A DNA stretch of 64,000 nucleotides from Bacillota bacterium. GTDB lineage: Bacteria > Bacillota_I > Bacilli_A > Izemoplasmatales > UBA1188. Below, in pieces: positions 1 to 7,816 of this stretch. The first letter of the stretch is position 1, and the number at the start of each line of letters is the position of its first letter. The notes beneath the pieces were generated by a model. It did no database searches, had not been told where the DNA came from, and saw only the letters and a list, made by a program, of their open reading frames with translations. The position numbers were made by a program, and so were the translations under genes. The stretch is taken from assembly GCA_023410715.1 (NCBI GenBank), contig JAEYPN010000030.1, positions 1-64,000 on the forward strand, written 5' to 3'.

Positions 1-41
1 TTAATTTCTATGTTTGTTATTGCCTTTACTGCTACTATCAT
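1..41 (-). CDS. 5' end of an unidentified gene leaving the window
   Basis: On the minus strand an ATG at 41-39 begins an open frame (MIVAVKAITNIEI) that runs off the left edge. A good Shine-Dalgarno, GAGGTGG, sits six bases upstream of the ATG, and a TATAAT box (minus strand, 71-66) lies just beyond it. Only 13 codons are visible, so no function can be given. The promoter, ribosome site and start together make a real gene start more likely than chance. Confidence 0.5.
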   Translation of the reverse strand, partial: MIVAVKAITNIEI

Positions 42-240
42 ATCGTTGCCACCTCTAATATGATAATTATAACAAACATGCATTCTTATTTGGAAATTTT
101 AATGCATTATTATATTAACATTAATAAGTGATATAAAACCATATGTTGGTATAATTAATTTTATTAGAAAACATGATGATATCTTTATAAACCCCGATTG
201 ATATAAAAAACAAGTTGATGTTCCTAAAAATAAAGTTTAA

Positions 241-548
241 AAAATTAGACCACAAAGAAATCTATACTTAAAGCTAAATTTTAAGATACATGTTATATCA
301 AGGATTGGTGCTAATACGCTATCCATTTTTTTCTTCATGAATTCATTACTAGATATCTTCGTTTTAAGAACTATTTCTATAAAAAAGAGTATAACAAGTT
401 TATGATTTTACTTATATCAATCTCAATCGTTTATTTACTTGGCAATATTATTATTGAATATCTTTTTACTTATATTTTTAGAGGAAAGATAATTGATGTA
501 ATAATTGAAAAAATTAAGAAGAGGAAAACTTTAAAAGCAAATAATTAG
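241..548 (+). pseudogene. 3' remnant of a membrane acyltransferase (frameshifted)
   Basis: No intact gene is present, but two frames read in succession look like the C-terminal end of an acyltransferase-3 (OafA/YrhL-type) membrane protein. Frame one gives ...ISRIGANTLSIFFF, the family's typical 'IGxNTLxIFxxH' segment. After a shift near 335-340 another frame continues with HEFITRYLRF, then a hydrophobic helix (MILLISISIVYLLGNIIIE) and a basic tail ending in TAG at 546. The 5' part is missing; a stop lies at about 238. The intact acyltransferase at 27629 is a possible paralogue. The call rests on motif resemblance only. Confidence 0.4.
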
Positions 549-663
549 AAAAATAAATAAGTAATAAAAATTTTTTAAAAAGTTGGGTCCTTTAATAAAA
601 TTTTACATATATTAAGAGTGAAGCATCAGCAAAATATAATTATATAAATTCAATCATAAAAAG

Positions 664-687
664 ATGACAATAAAATGTCATTTTTTT
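664..687 (+). terminator. Intrinsic terminator
   Basis: The stem ATGACA (664-669) pairs with TGTCAT (676-681) and is followed by a run of T. It lies between the acyltransferase remnant and the PlsC-like gene. Confidence 0.6.
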
Positions 688-771
688 AAATAATTAAGGA
701 AAATATGTACTAATAAAATGTAACAATATGATAAAATAATAAATATGGAAAATAAGAATGAGGAACTAATG

Positions 772-1599
772 ATGCGATACAAACCAAAATTAAAATATAC
801 ATATCCAGAAAAAACGGATCAACACATGATTAAAGTACCACATATCGTGGATACAAATTTTAATAAAGATTATAATTATTTTGATGATTCAAAAAAATAT
901 CACTTTAAAAGATTTTTAATGAATGTCTTTTTATATACAATTGGTTATCATATAATTTCTATTCGTCACGGTCTTAAAATTGTCGGTCGTGATAAACTTA
1001 AGAAAAATAAGGAATTATTTAAAGATGGAGCGATTACCATCTGTAACCATGTATTTTTATGGGATTATATTTGTGTTATGAAAGCTATTAGACCACAACT
1101 TGAATATCATTTAGCTTGGCCAATTAACTTCCAAGGTGGTAACCGCAAGCTAATTAAACTTGTGGGAGGAGTTCCAATTCCTGAAACAAGAGAAGGATTA
1201 ATTAAATTTAATCACGCTATTAACGATATCTTAGAGAAGAAATATTGGTTACATGCTTTTCCAGAAGGTTCGATGTGGTTTTACTATCCAAACATTCGTC
1301 CTTTTAAAAAAGGAATTTTTACTTACGCTCATAAATTTAATCGTCCAGTGATTCCAATGGCGATATCATTTAGAAAGCCTAAAGGAATTTATAAACTTTT
1401 AGGAGTTAAAAATCCTCAGATAACTTTAACAATTGGTGATCCAGAACTACCAAATTTAAACTTAAGTAGAATGGAATCAATTGAAGAATTACAAAGAAGA
1501 TGTTATAAGAAGGTGCAGATTTTAGCTGGCATAAATGAAAATGATCCAGACTATAAAACTTTAACATTTGAAGAAACACAAGGTTATTATGAACATTAA
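772..1599 (+). CDS. 1-acyl-sn-glycerol-3-phosphate acyltransferase-like protein (PlsC family)
   Basis: The PlsC/LPLAT family transfers an acyl chain to lysophosphatidic acid (or a related acceptor) at the membrane in phospholipid synthesis. The HX4D motif is visible as NHVFLWD (about residues 92-98) and the acceptor-binding PEG block as FPEGSMW (about 163-169). An upstream ATG at 745 is in frame but lacks a ribosome site; GAGGA at 760-764 supports the ATG pair at 769/772, and I use 772. It stands alone: a terminator lies upstream, a TATGAT box at 727, and decayed sequence follows. The N-terminal 60 residues before the acyltransferase core are longer than usual. The exact acceptor is unknown. 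Confidence 0.85.
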   Translation: MRYKPKLKYTYPEKTDQHMIKVPHIVDTNFNKDYNYFDDSKKYHFKRFLMNVFLYTIGYHIISIRHGLKIVGRDKLKKNKELFKDGAITICNHVFLWDYICVMKAIRPQLEYHLAWPINFQGGNRKLIKLVGGVPIPETREGLIKFNHAINDILEKKYWLHAFPEGSMWFYYPNIRPFKKGIFTYAHKFNRPVIPMAISFRKPKGIYKLLGVKNPQITLTIGDPELPNLNLSRMESIEELQRRCYKKVQILAGINENDPDYKTLTFEETQGYYEH

Positions 1600-1608
1600 A
1601 AAGTAGTG

Positions 1609-2067
1609 TGATTAAGGTGAAAAAATATAGGAATTTTTGATCAAAAGGATTATGAATCATTTTTGAAGAAAATTACAAGATAAGCTTTGCGTGCCATGAT
1701 TATTAAGAATGATAAAATCGCGCTTGTTAAAAGCACAAAAAAGGATTTTATAAATTTTCTGGTTGAGCTATAGATAAAAACAAAATAGTAATTGGTGTTA
1801 TTATAATTAATAAATTAATTAAATAATTTTTTTATAACGAAGAAATAAGATGTTAAATAATTGATAAAAACAAAGTTTAACCAATTATCTTATTATTTTT
1901 TAGTAAGTTTAGATAAAAGTGTTGTTAAAAAGAATTTAGATGCTATGCTTTAATGGGCCTATATAACAAAAGCGTATGAGACAAATTTAGCTCTAGTAAA
2001 CAATGATATGTTTGATTTTTTACTAATGCAAGTAGCTATATCAAAATTAATCATGATGAATAAATAA
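1609..2067 (+). pseudogene. Decayed Nudix hydrolase gene
   Basis: No single long frame exists, but the fragments line up with a Nudix hydrolase. 'DYESFLKKITR-stop-ALRAMIIKNDKIALVKS' resembles the N-terminal strands, and in the next frame 'FYKFSG-stop-AID' matches the start of the Nudix box region (YKFPGGGI). Later 'KAYETNLALVNNDMFDFLLMQ', ending in TAA at 2065-2067, resembles the C-terminal helix of bacillary Nudix proteins. Several in-frame stops and frameshifts make it non-functional. The identification rests on pattern memory alone. Confidence 0.45.
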
Positions 2068-2094
2068 AAAAATTGACTTTTGTCAATTTTTTTT
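2067..2094. terminator. Bidirectional terminator
   Basis: The hairpin AAAAAATTGAC / GTCAATTTTTTTT (2067-2077 with 2082-2094) has a four-base loop. It has A and T runs on both sides and overlaps the stop codon of the minus-strand TetR gene, so it can end transcription in both directions. Confidence 0.75.
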
Positions 2095-2644
2095 ATTGAA
2101 ATTTAATTTTTAAAAAAACCTCTTCAAACTTAGCAACTAACGGTTTTAGTGGTGTCTTACAATCATTTTTTATCCATTCTTGAAAAATACCAATTCCGCC
2201 TGAAACAATGAAGATTGCAAAATGATGGATAAATTGCTTATCATATCCGATTATTGATTTGGGGAAAGAAGCGGAAATAAATACGTCTAATAAACGGGGT
2301 TTAATTCTTTCAATAAATGAGATATCACCATTTGGACTAAAAATTACTTTAAAGAATTCCTTTTCTTTTTCAACATAATCAATAACTTCATATAATGTAT
2401 TTACATAACCAACCTTACTACAATCATACTTTAAGGAAATATTTAATAATTCATTAACTATTGATGCTTCAATTTCAGCTAGTAATTCATAAATGTCCAT
2501 GTAGTGTAAATAAAATGTTCCCCTGTTTATATCAGCTTTTTCAGTTAAGTCAGTTACGGTAATACTACGATAATCTTTGTCTTTCATCAATGAAATTAGT
2601 GATGTCTTTAAGATCTCTTTCGTTTTACGCACGCGACGATCCAT
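2093..2644 (-). CDS. TetR/AcrR-family transcriptional regulator
   Basis: A one-component repressor of the TetR family, probably acting on the divergent MMPL exporter. The N-terminal 50 residues form the helix-turn-helix ('RRVRKTKEILKTSL...ITVTDLTEKADINRGTFYLHY'), where the recognition helix reads NRGTFYLHY. The C-terminal ligand and dimer domain ends in 'VSGGIGIFQEWIKND', typical of the TetR_C_7 type. The frame extends to a TTG at 2656, but GGAGG (minus strand, about 2650-2654) is correctly spaced for the ATG at 2644-2642, giving 183 residues. The effector is unknown. Divergent orientation and repeats in the shared intergenic region support local regulation. Confidence 0.88.
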   Translation of the reverse strand: MDRRVRKTKEILKTSLISLMKDKDYRSITVTDLTEKADINRGTFYLHYMDIYELLAEIEASIVNELLNISLKYDCSKVGYVNTLYEVIDYVEKEKEFFKVIFSPNGDISFIERIKPRLLDVFISASFPKSIIGYDKQFIHHFAIFIVSGGIGIFQEWIKNDCKTPLKPLVAKFEEVFLKIKFQ

Positions 2645-2701
2645 AAATTCCTCCAATTAACATGTTTTATTTTTTTGTTTAATAATTAACAATTCTTAAT
2701 A

Positions 2702-2813
2702 TTTGTTGGAAAAGCAACAAAACACAAAATATTGATATTCTTAAATCTTTTCAATAATAGTATACTATAAACGTAAAAAATAATCAACAAAATGATTATA
2801 TACCAACAAAATG
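2702..2813. promoter_or_regulatory. Candidate TetR operator region
   Basis: The TetR-MMPL intergenic region holds a perfect 12-bp palindrome, ATAGTATACTAT (2757-2768), overlapping a TATACT -10-like box. It also has an inverted repeat TTTGTTG/CAACAAA with a 6-bp spacer (2702-2708 and 2715-2721) and two direct CAACAAAATG copies (2785-2794 and 2804-2813, 19 bp apart). Such elements are common TetR targets. Which one binds is not determined. Confidence 0.45.
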
Positions 2814-2834
2814 TATAATAAAAAGGGAGATATA

Positions 2835-5618
2835 ATGTCAAAAAGTCGAATCTTGTGTTTAATTGTTTTTTTTGTACTAACAATTATCAGTGGATTTTTA
2901 ATTCCTTTAGTAAAAATCAATTATGATAGTTCAAAATATTTACCAAATGATTCCAAAACAATTGAAGCAGTAAATATTTTAGAAGAGGAATTTGGTAATA
3001 ATGGTTCACTTCTTATTATGATTGAAGATTTTAAAGATCGTGATGAAATATTAAATAATTTAATGGGTAATGAGGTAGTAAACATTACCTATAAAGAAAA
3101 AGATGGTAACATCCTTTTTAGCGTAATTTTTAAGAATAATGATTATGATTCTTTAACGCAAGAAGCTTTAAAAAAAACAATTGATTACTTAAAAGAAAAT
3201 AACTATACTTATTACCTAAGTGGTCAATCATATTTAACCTATGTTTATAATCAGTCAATCTTAAAAGAAATGCCAAGAATAATCCTTATTTTAATGCCTA
3301 TTATTCTACTTATTTTGATTCTTATGACTTCATCTTTTATTGAGCCATTTTTATTTATTCTGGTTGTCGCAATTTCTGTCATTTTAAATTTAGGAACAAA
3401 CTCGTTTTTGCCTAATGTATCATATATGACATATTCAATTGGTTCAGTGTTACAGTTTGCATTATGTATGGATTATTCGATCATGTTACTTGAACGTTAT
3501 AAACATGAAAAAAAGATAGTTAATGATAAACACATAGCGATGAAAAGAGCATTTAAATCAGCTTTTGTTCCAATTATTTCTAGTAGTTTAACGACTATTG
3601 CAGGATTTATTGCGATGATGTTCATGAAATATAAGATTGGTTTAGATATTGGCCTTGTCTTAGCTAAAGGGGTTTTCTTTACTGTAGTTACGGTTATATT
3701 TTTAATGCCGACATTAATTATTATAAGTGATAAATTAATTGAAAAGACTAAACATAAAAATATATTAGAAATAATAAAACCAAAGAATAGTAAAAATAAA
3801 GTTACAGGTTTTATTTATAACAAAAGGTTTATAATCATTATATTAGCAGTTATTATTAGTGTTTTTGCTTTTATTTTACAAAGAAATAATAATTTTAAAT
3901 ATAGTGATAATGCCTCAACAGATGGAATAAAAGAAGTTGAATTAAGCAAAATTAAAATAAAAGAAACATTTGGATTAAATAACCAAATAGTAATTTTACT
4001 GCCTAAGGATTTAGATACATCTAATATTGTAGAAGAAATTAAATCAATAAATAGCGAAAGCTTAAAAAATATTATAAGTTATGATTCAAAGCTTGAAAAA
4101 TCTGATTTAAAGAATGATTTTGGGCTAGATGATAATTTGTTTAGCTTACTTGATGAAATCTTTAAAACCGATAAAATAAGCGTTAAAGACTTGCTTACAC
4201 TTTTATCAAAGCTTGAGTTAATTAATAATAAAATGGAAGAAGAAGAACTTGAAGAATATTTATTATATACTTTTGGAATAAGTGAGGATTTATCATTTAT
4301 TTATCAAATGCTTAATACTCAAAAAATAAGCTTAAGTGAACTAATTAGTACTTTAGTTACACCTATAAGTAAAGAAGAAATGAAAAATGTATTTAATAGT
4401 GCTTTAAAAGATTCAGAGATCAATCAAATATATGGTTCTAGTTCGTTAATGAGCCCAAGTGAACTATTAAATAGATATTCAATATATTTAGATATGAAAT
4501 TAAATATAAGTAGTGCATATACCTTACTTGAGCATAGTATTTCCATGGATTTTTTAAATATTATCTATACGGGTAAAGGTAAGACATCACTCTCAGTAAA
4601 AGAAATTACTAATGGTATTTTAGATAATTATGAAGCAAGTAATATGAAAATAATTATTCCTGGGTTTGATAATATGATTGATGCAACTTATTTAGCTTTA
4701 AATGCATCAAAATTAGATTTATTTAAGGTATTAAATAGTCTAAAAAATTACTCTTCACTTACTATAGAAGAACAAGAAAAAATTGAAGTAATGTTACAAA
4801 CGATTATTGTTTATAAAAGTAAGGAAGTTTTATTTTTAGGACTTGAAAACATTAAACCAACGTTAACACTTTTTAATTCATTAGATCCAGGCATTTTAAA
4901 CCAGTTATCTTTAGTAGACGCAAAAGAAATCAAAAGTAACTTTGTAGGTGAAAACTATCAGCGTATTATAATTACGCAAAATATGATTGAAGAGGATGAT
5001 TTAACATTTAAATACTTAGATGATGTAAAGAAAGTATTTGATGATAAAAATATAGAAAGCTATTTTATTTCAACCTCTAACGCTATTAAAGAAATAAAAG
5101 AAATATCAAACCTTGATTATGAAATAACCCAGCTTATTTCCATTATTTTAATCTTTATTATTGTGCTTTTATCATTTAAATCATTTGTAATTCCTATTAT
5201 TTTAATAATTATTATTGAAAGTGCCATATTTGTAAATATGGCTATCCCGTCAATAGCGGGAGAACCATTAATCTTTATTGGTTATGTTATTGTTGGTTGT
5301 ATTGAGCTTGGGGCGACCATTGATTATGGAATTTTAGTCGCTAACAGGTATTTAAGTCAGGCAAGTGATTTAAACAGAAAAGAAAAAATGCAAAATGCAA
5401 TCAGTGAATCCCTTAATTCTATTTTAACATCAGGTTGCATATTAACTATTGTTGGATTTTTCTTAGCTATTGGTTTTAATATTCCTGCGATTTCTTCAAT
5501 GGGAAGATTAATTGGCTTTGGTGGTTTAATTAGTTCTATTTTTGTGATTTTTGTTTTACCAGGAATGCTAGTTATAGCTGATAAAATGAAAATTATTAAA
5601 ACTAAAAAACCTTTTTAA
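2835..5618 (+). CDS. MMPL/RND-superfamily exporter
   Basis: A large inner-membrane transporter of the RND superfamily (MMPL branch) that uses the proton gradient to export lipids or drugs. It has two similar halves. The first membrane helix (residues about 4-25) is followed by an extracellular loop and a cluster of helices beginning at 'PRIILILMPIILLILIL'. The second half starts at 'KRFIIIILAVIISVFAFIL', carries a very long loop of about 420 residues and ends with another helix cluster ('QLISIILIFIIVLLSFKSF' onward). The ATG at 2811 lacks a ribosome site; GGGAGAT precedes 2835. It is divergent from the TetR gene and stands alone. The substrate cannot be inferred. Confidence 0.9.
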   Translation: MSKSRILCLIVFFVLTIISGFLIPLVKINYDSSKYLPNDSKTIEAVNILEEEFGNNGSLLIMIEDFKDRDEILNNLMGNEVVNITYKEKDGNILFSVIFKNNDYDSLTQEALKKTIDYLKENNYTYYLSGQSYLTYVYNQSILKEMPRIILILMPIILLILILMTSSFIEPFLFILVVAISVILNLGTNSFLPNVSYMTYSIGSVLQFALCMDYSIMLLERYKHEKKIVNDKHIAMKRAFKSAFVPIISSSLTTIAGFIAMMFMKYKIGLDIGLVLAKGVFFTVVTVIFLMPTLIIISDKLIEKTKHKNILEIIKPKNSKNKVTGFIYNKRFIIIILAVIISVFAFILQRNNNFKYSDNASTDGIKEVELSKIKIKETFGLNNQIVILLPKDLDTSNIVEEIKSINSESLKNIISYDSKLEKSDLKNDFGLDDNLFSLLDEIFKTDKISVKDLLTLLSKLELINNKMEEEELEEYLLYTFGISEDLSFIYQMLNTQKISLSELISTLVTPISKEEMKNVFNSALKDSEINQIYGSSSLMSPSELLNRYSIYLDMKLNISSAYTLLEHSISMDFLNIIYTGKGKTSLSVKEITNGILDNYEASNMKIIIPGFDNMIDATYLALNASKLDLFKVLNSLKNYSSLTIEEQEKIEVMLQTIIVYKSKEVLFLGLENIKPTLTLFNSLDPGILNQLSLVDAKEIKSNFVGENYQRIIITQNMIEEDDLTFKYLDDVKKVFDDKNIESYFISTSNAIKEIKEISNLDYEITQLISIILIFIIVLLSFKSFVIPIILIIIIESAIFVNMAIPSIAGEPLIFIGYVIVGCIELGATIDYGILVANRYLSQASDLNRKEKMQNAISESLNSILTSGCILTIVGFFLAIGFNIPAISSMGRLIGFGGLISSIFVIFVLPGMLVIADKMKIIKTKKPF

Positions 5619-5723
5619 TGTAATTAGCATTTCTACTTGTAATAAAAGAGTTTTTAAGGTAAAATAAATATAGAATTAAAAGATATTTTATAGTTTCAAA
5701 AAATACATAATTATTTATAACTT

Positions 5724-5748
5724 AAGCCAAATGTTCTATTTGGCTTTT
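5724..5748 (+). terminator. Intrinsic terminator
   Basis: The stem AAGCCAAAT / ATTTGGCTT (5724-5732 with 5738-5746) has a five-base loop and is followed by TT. It lies downstream of the MMPL exporter and probably ends that transcript. Confidence 0.65.
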
Positions 5749-5854
5749 GTCGATTAAAAATTCATTAGTGTAAATTTTTTGTATATTCGGTAACTACAAT
5801 ATATTAATATAAAGGAAGGAAAATCAAAGATAAAACTTTGAGGTTATTTAGTTT

Positions 5855-6184
5855 ATGAAAATACATGATTTAGAATATGGTTATCCTATTGTCAAACATG
5901 CAATAGATCGTTTAAAGGTTATTTTACATGATGCAAAAAAGAATAAAGAAAAGGTAATTGCCATCATTCATGGCTATGGAAGCAGTGGTGTTGGTGGTAA
6001 AATAAAAAGAAATGTTCATGAATTTCTAGAAGAAGAAATAAAACTTCATCATATTGAAAAATATATTAAGGGTGAAAACTTCAATATGTATAATGATGAA
6101 TCAAGAAACCTTCATTTAAAGTATCCAGAAACAAGTGAATTCTACAATAAAGATAATAAAGGGATTACTATTATCAAAATATAA
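5855..6184 (+). CDS. Smr-domain protein
   Basis: A 109-residue protein that looks like a free-standing Smr domain, the nuclease/DNA-binding module also found at the end of MutS2. The family pattern is visible as 'DLEYGYPIVKHAIDRLKVIL' (usually DLHG...A...L) followed by 'VIAIIHGYGSSGVGGKIKRNV', which matches the IhGkGsG...lr..v core. The first His of the DLHG motif is replaced by Glu. A hairpin TCAAAG/CTTTGA (5824-5841) partly covers the GAGG at 5840-5843. This could limit translation but is unproven. It is convergent with the next gene. Confidence 0.7.
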   Translation: MKIHDLEYGYPIVKHAIDRLKVILHDAKKNKEKVIAIIHGYGSSGVGGKIKRNVHEFLEEEIKLHHIEKYIKGENFNMYNDESRNLHLKYPETSEFYNKDNKGITIIKI

Positions 6185-6186
6185 AA

Positions 6187-6211
6187 AAATCAACATTTTT
6201 AGTGTTGATTT
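6187..6211. terminator. Convergent terminator hairpin
   Basis: The stem AAATCAACA / TGTTGATTT (6187-6195 with 6203-6211) has a T-rich loop. It lies between the Smr gene and the convergent YwaF-like gene and overlaps the 3' end of the latter. Confidence 0.6.
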
Positions 6212-6945
6212 CTCTTAGACAATAATTTATAAAGCATTACCATGAGTAGCGTATATGGCACAAGAATTAATACAGTAAATATTTCATATAAGAATGGGAC
6301 AGGCAACCATTTATAAAACGTTGAAAGTATTGGGATATTTGTTTCATAAGTATAGAAATAATTTGCTTCAGGTGATACCGTATTACGTAGAACCGTATTT
6401 ACCAAGAACATAATAAATGCTAATGCAAGTAAAGTAATGGTTGGGGTAACAATTTTTTTATAACTTGGTTTAAATAACTTTAAAGTTACTAAGCTAATAC
6501 CAGAGATGAAAAGCAAGACATGTGTACCATAAAAACCTAAGTTTCTTGGTATGAAAATATCAAAACCTGTAAAGGCTGACTCGGGAAAACAAATGGCCAT
6601 AAATGCCCCAAGTGGTGTAATAAAATAACCATAACTTAAAAGTGCATCTTTTTTAAATATTAAACCAAGTGGAATTAAAAACATACTGATGTTACATAGT
6701 TGTAGTGGTAACTCGGACCACAAGTTAAAGAAGTCATAGTTATTAATAGTTAGAAATTCTGGATCTTTTGATAACCAATATTTATATATGATAAAGAAAA
6801 TAATATTAAAAATTGAGATGCCAATAATCACATTTTTGCGAATTTTCTCACTTTTATTCCTTAACAAGAAATAAAGAAGTAAGATTGATAGAATAATAAA
6901 CAAAATAAGTAGAAAAAACGTTAAATTTAAAAATTCGATAATCAT
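6199..6945 (-). CDS. YwaF/TMEM164-like multi-pass membrane protein
   Basis: A 248-residue integral membrane protein with about seven hydrophobic helices. The segment 'WSELPLQLCNISMFLIPLGLIF' is the hallmark region of the YwaF (TIGR02206/TMEM164) family. There the family usually has His before the xC, but here it is Gln. No biochemical function is established for the bacterial members. Its ATG overlaps the stop of the upstream PAP2-like gene by four bases (ATGA), so the two are translationally coupled. A second, more distant member is encoded at 30184. Confidence 0.75.
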   Translation of the reverse strand: MIIEFLNLTFFLLILFIILSILLLYFLLRNKSEKIRKNVIIGISIFNIIFFIIYKYWLSKDPEFLTINNYDFFNLWSELPLQLCNISMFLIPLGLIFKKDALLSYGYFITPLGAFMAICFPESAFTGFDIFIPRNLGFYGTHVLLFISGISLVTLKLFKPSYKKIVTPTITLLALAFIMFLVNTVLRNTVSPEANYFYTYETNIPILSTFYKWLPVPFLYEIFTVLILVPYTLLMVMLYKLLSKRNQH

Positions 6946-7589
6946 TTTACACCCTCCATTAAATATTTTGATATATTTGTTTTTTTAACTATTACAAATA
7001 CTAATTCACATAAGAAAATCGCAGAAACTAAATCAACGATATAATGTTGCTTAATAAATTGCGTTGATAAACAAATTAATACCGCTAAAGATAAGAAGCT
7101 AATTCTAATTGTTTTAGAAAATTTTTTGTTATTTCTAACGCCAATATAACACATCCAGCTTAAGAAGCAATGAATGCTCGGAAATAAATTTGTTGGTCTT
7201 TCAGGACTATCTGATAAATAAATAATATTTACTAAACGATTGAAAATATTAGTGTTATCAACAACAGGTCTTACAATCGTTGTGGGAATAATTAAATAGA
7301 TACAAAAAACAATAATAAAAATGATAAAAACAGATATTGACCAGTCAAGATAGTCTTTCTTATCTAACTTACTTATGATAAAGGGGGTAATTACCCAAAA
7401 AGGATAAGCAATAATATAAAAAATGACAAATGAACTTAAAAAAGGGACTTTATTATCAAAAAAATTAATTGTTAGATCATAAAGCGTTCTGTTTTGAGTT
7501 AATGTTTGCGTTAAGTAATATGTAAGAAAATCAAGCGCAAATAAACTTATAAAACAGATCCATACGTATTTAGGTATTCTTTTTAGCAT
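6942..7589 (-). CDS. PAP2-superfamily membrane phosphatase/phosphotransferase
   Basis: A 215-residue membrane protein with the PAP2 active-site pattern: 'FPSIHCFLSW' (motif 2, with its His) and 'FIKQHYIVDLVSAIF' (motif 3, His followed by Asp). The preceding Arg-Pro ('TTIVRPVVDN') may belong to motif 1. PAP2 enzymes remove or transfer phosphate on lipid pyrophosphates or phosphatidic acid at the membrane; the Aur1/Ipt1-like subgroup resembles this arrangement. It is the first gene of a two-gene operon with the YwaF-like protein. The start is supported by AGAGG before the ATG and a consensus promoter further upstream. Confidence 0.78.
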   Translation of the reverse strand: MLKRIPKYVWICFISLFALDFLTYYLTQTLTQNRTLYDLTINFFDNKVPFLSSFVIFYIIAYPFWVITPFIISKLDKKDYLDWSISVFIIFIIVFCIYLIIPTTIVRPVVDNTNIFNRLVNIIYLSDSPERPTNLFPSIHCFLSWMCYIGVRNNKKFSKTIRISFLSLAVLICLSTQFIKQHYIVDLVSAIFLCELVFVIVKKTNISKYLMEGVK

Positions 7590-7610
7590 ACTTCTACCTC
7601 TTTTTTAATC

Positions 7611-7639
7611 ATTATACATTAAAAAGAATGATATTTCAA
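7611..7639 (-). promoter_or_regulatory. Promoter of the PAP2-YwaF operon
   Basis: On the minus strand TTGAAA (7639-7634) and TATAAT (7616-7611) are separated by exactly 17 bases. This is a near-consensus sigma-A promoter upstream of the PAP2-like gene. Confidence 0.75.
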
Positions 7640-7665
7640 CATTTAATATTATCTATCTTTTTTAT

Positions 7666-7695
7666 TTGACAATATTTGCATATTATTGCATAATA
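7666..7695 (+). promoter_or_regulatory. Promoter upstream of the beta-helix gene
   Basis: TTGACA (7666-7671), a 17-base spacer and CATAAT (7689-7694). A near-tandem ten-base repeat TTGCATATTA/TTGCATAATA (7676-7695) covers the spacer and -10 region and could be a regulator site. The leader to the ATG at 7817 is about 115 bases. Confidence 0.6.
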
Positions 7696-7816
7696 TTGGA
7701 AATGGGTATTATTCTCTAGTAAGTTATATGCATGTACAAGAATTAAAATGTCAAAGCTTATCCAAGTATTAAAAAATTAATTAATAAGTTGATTAAATAA
7801 ATTATGAGGTAAAGAT

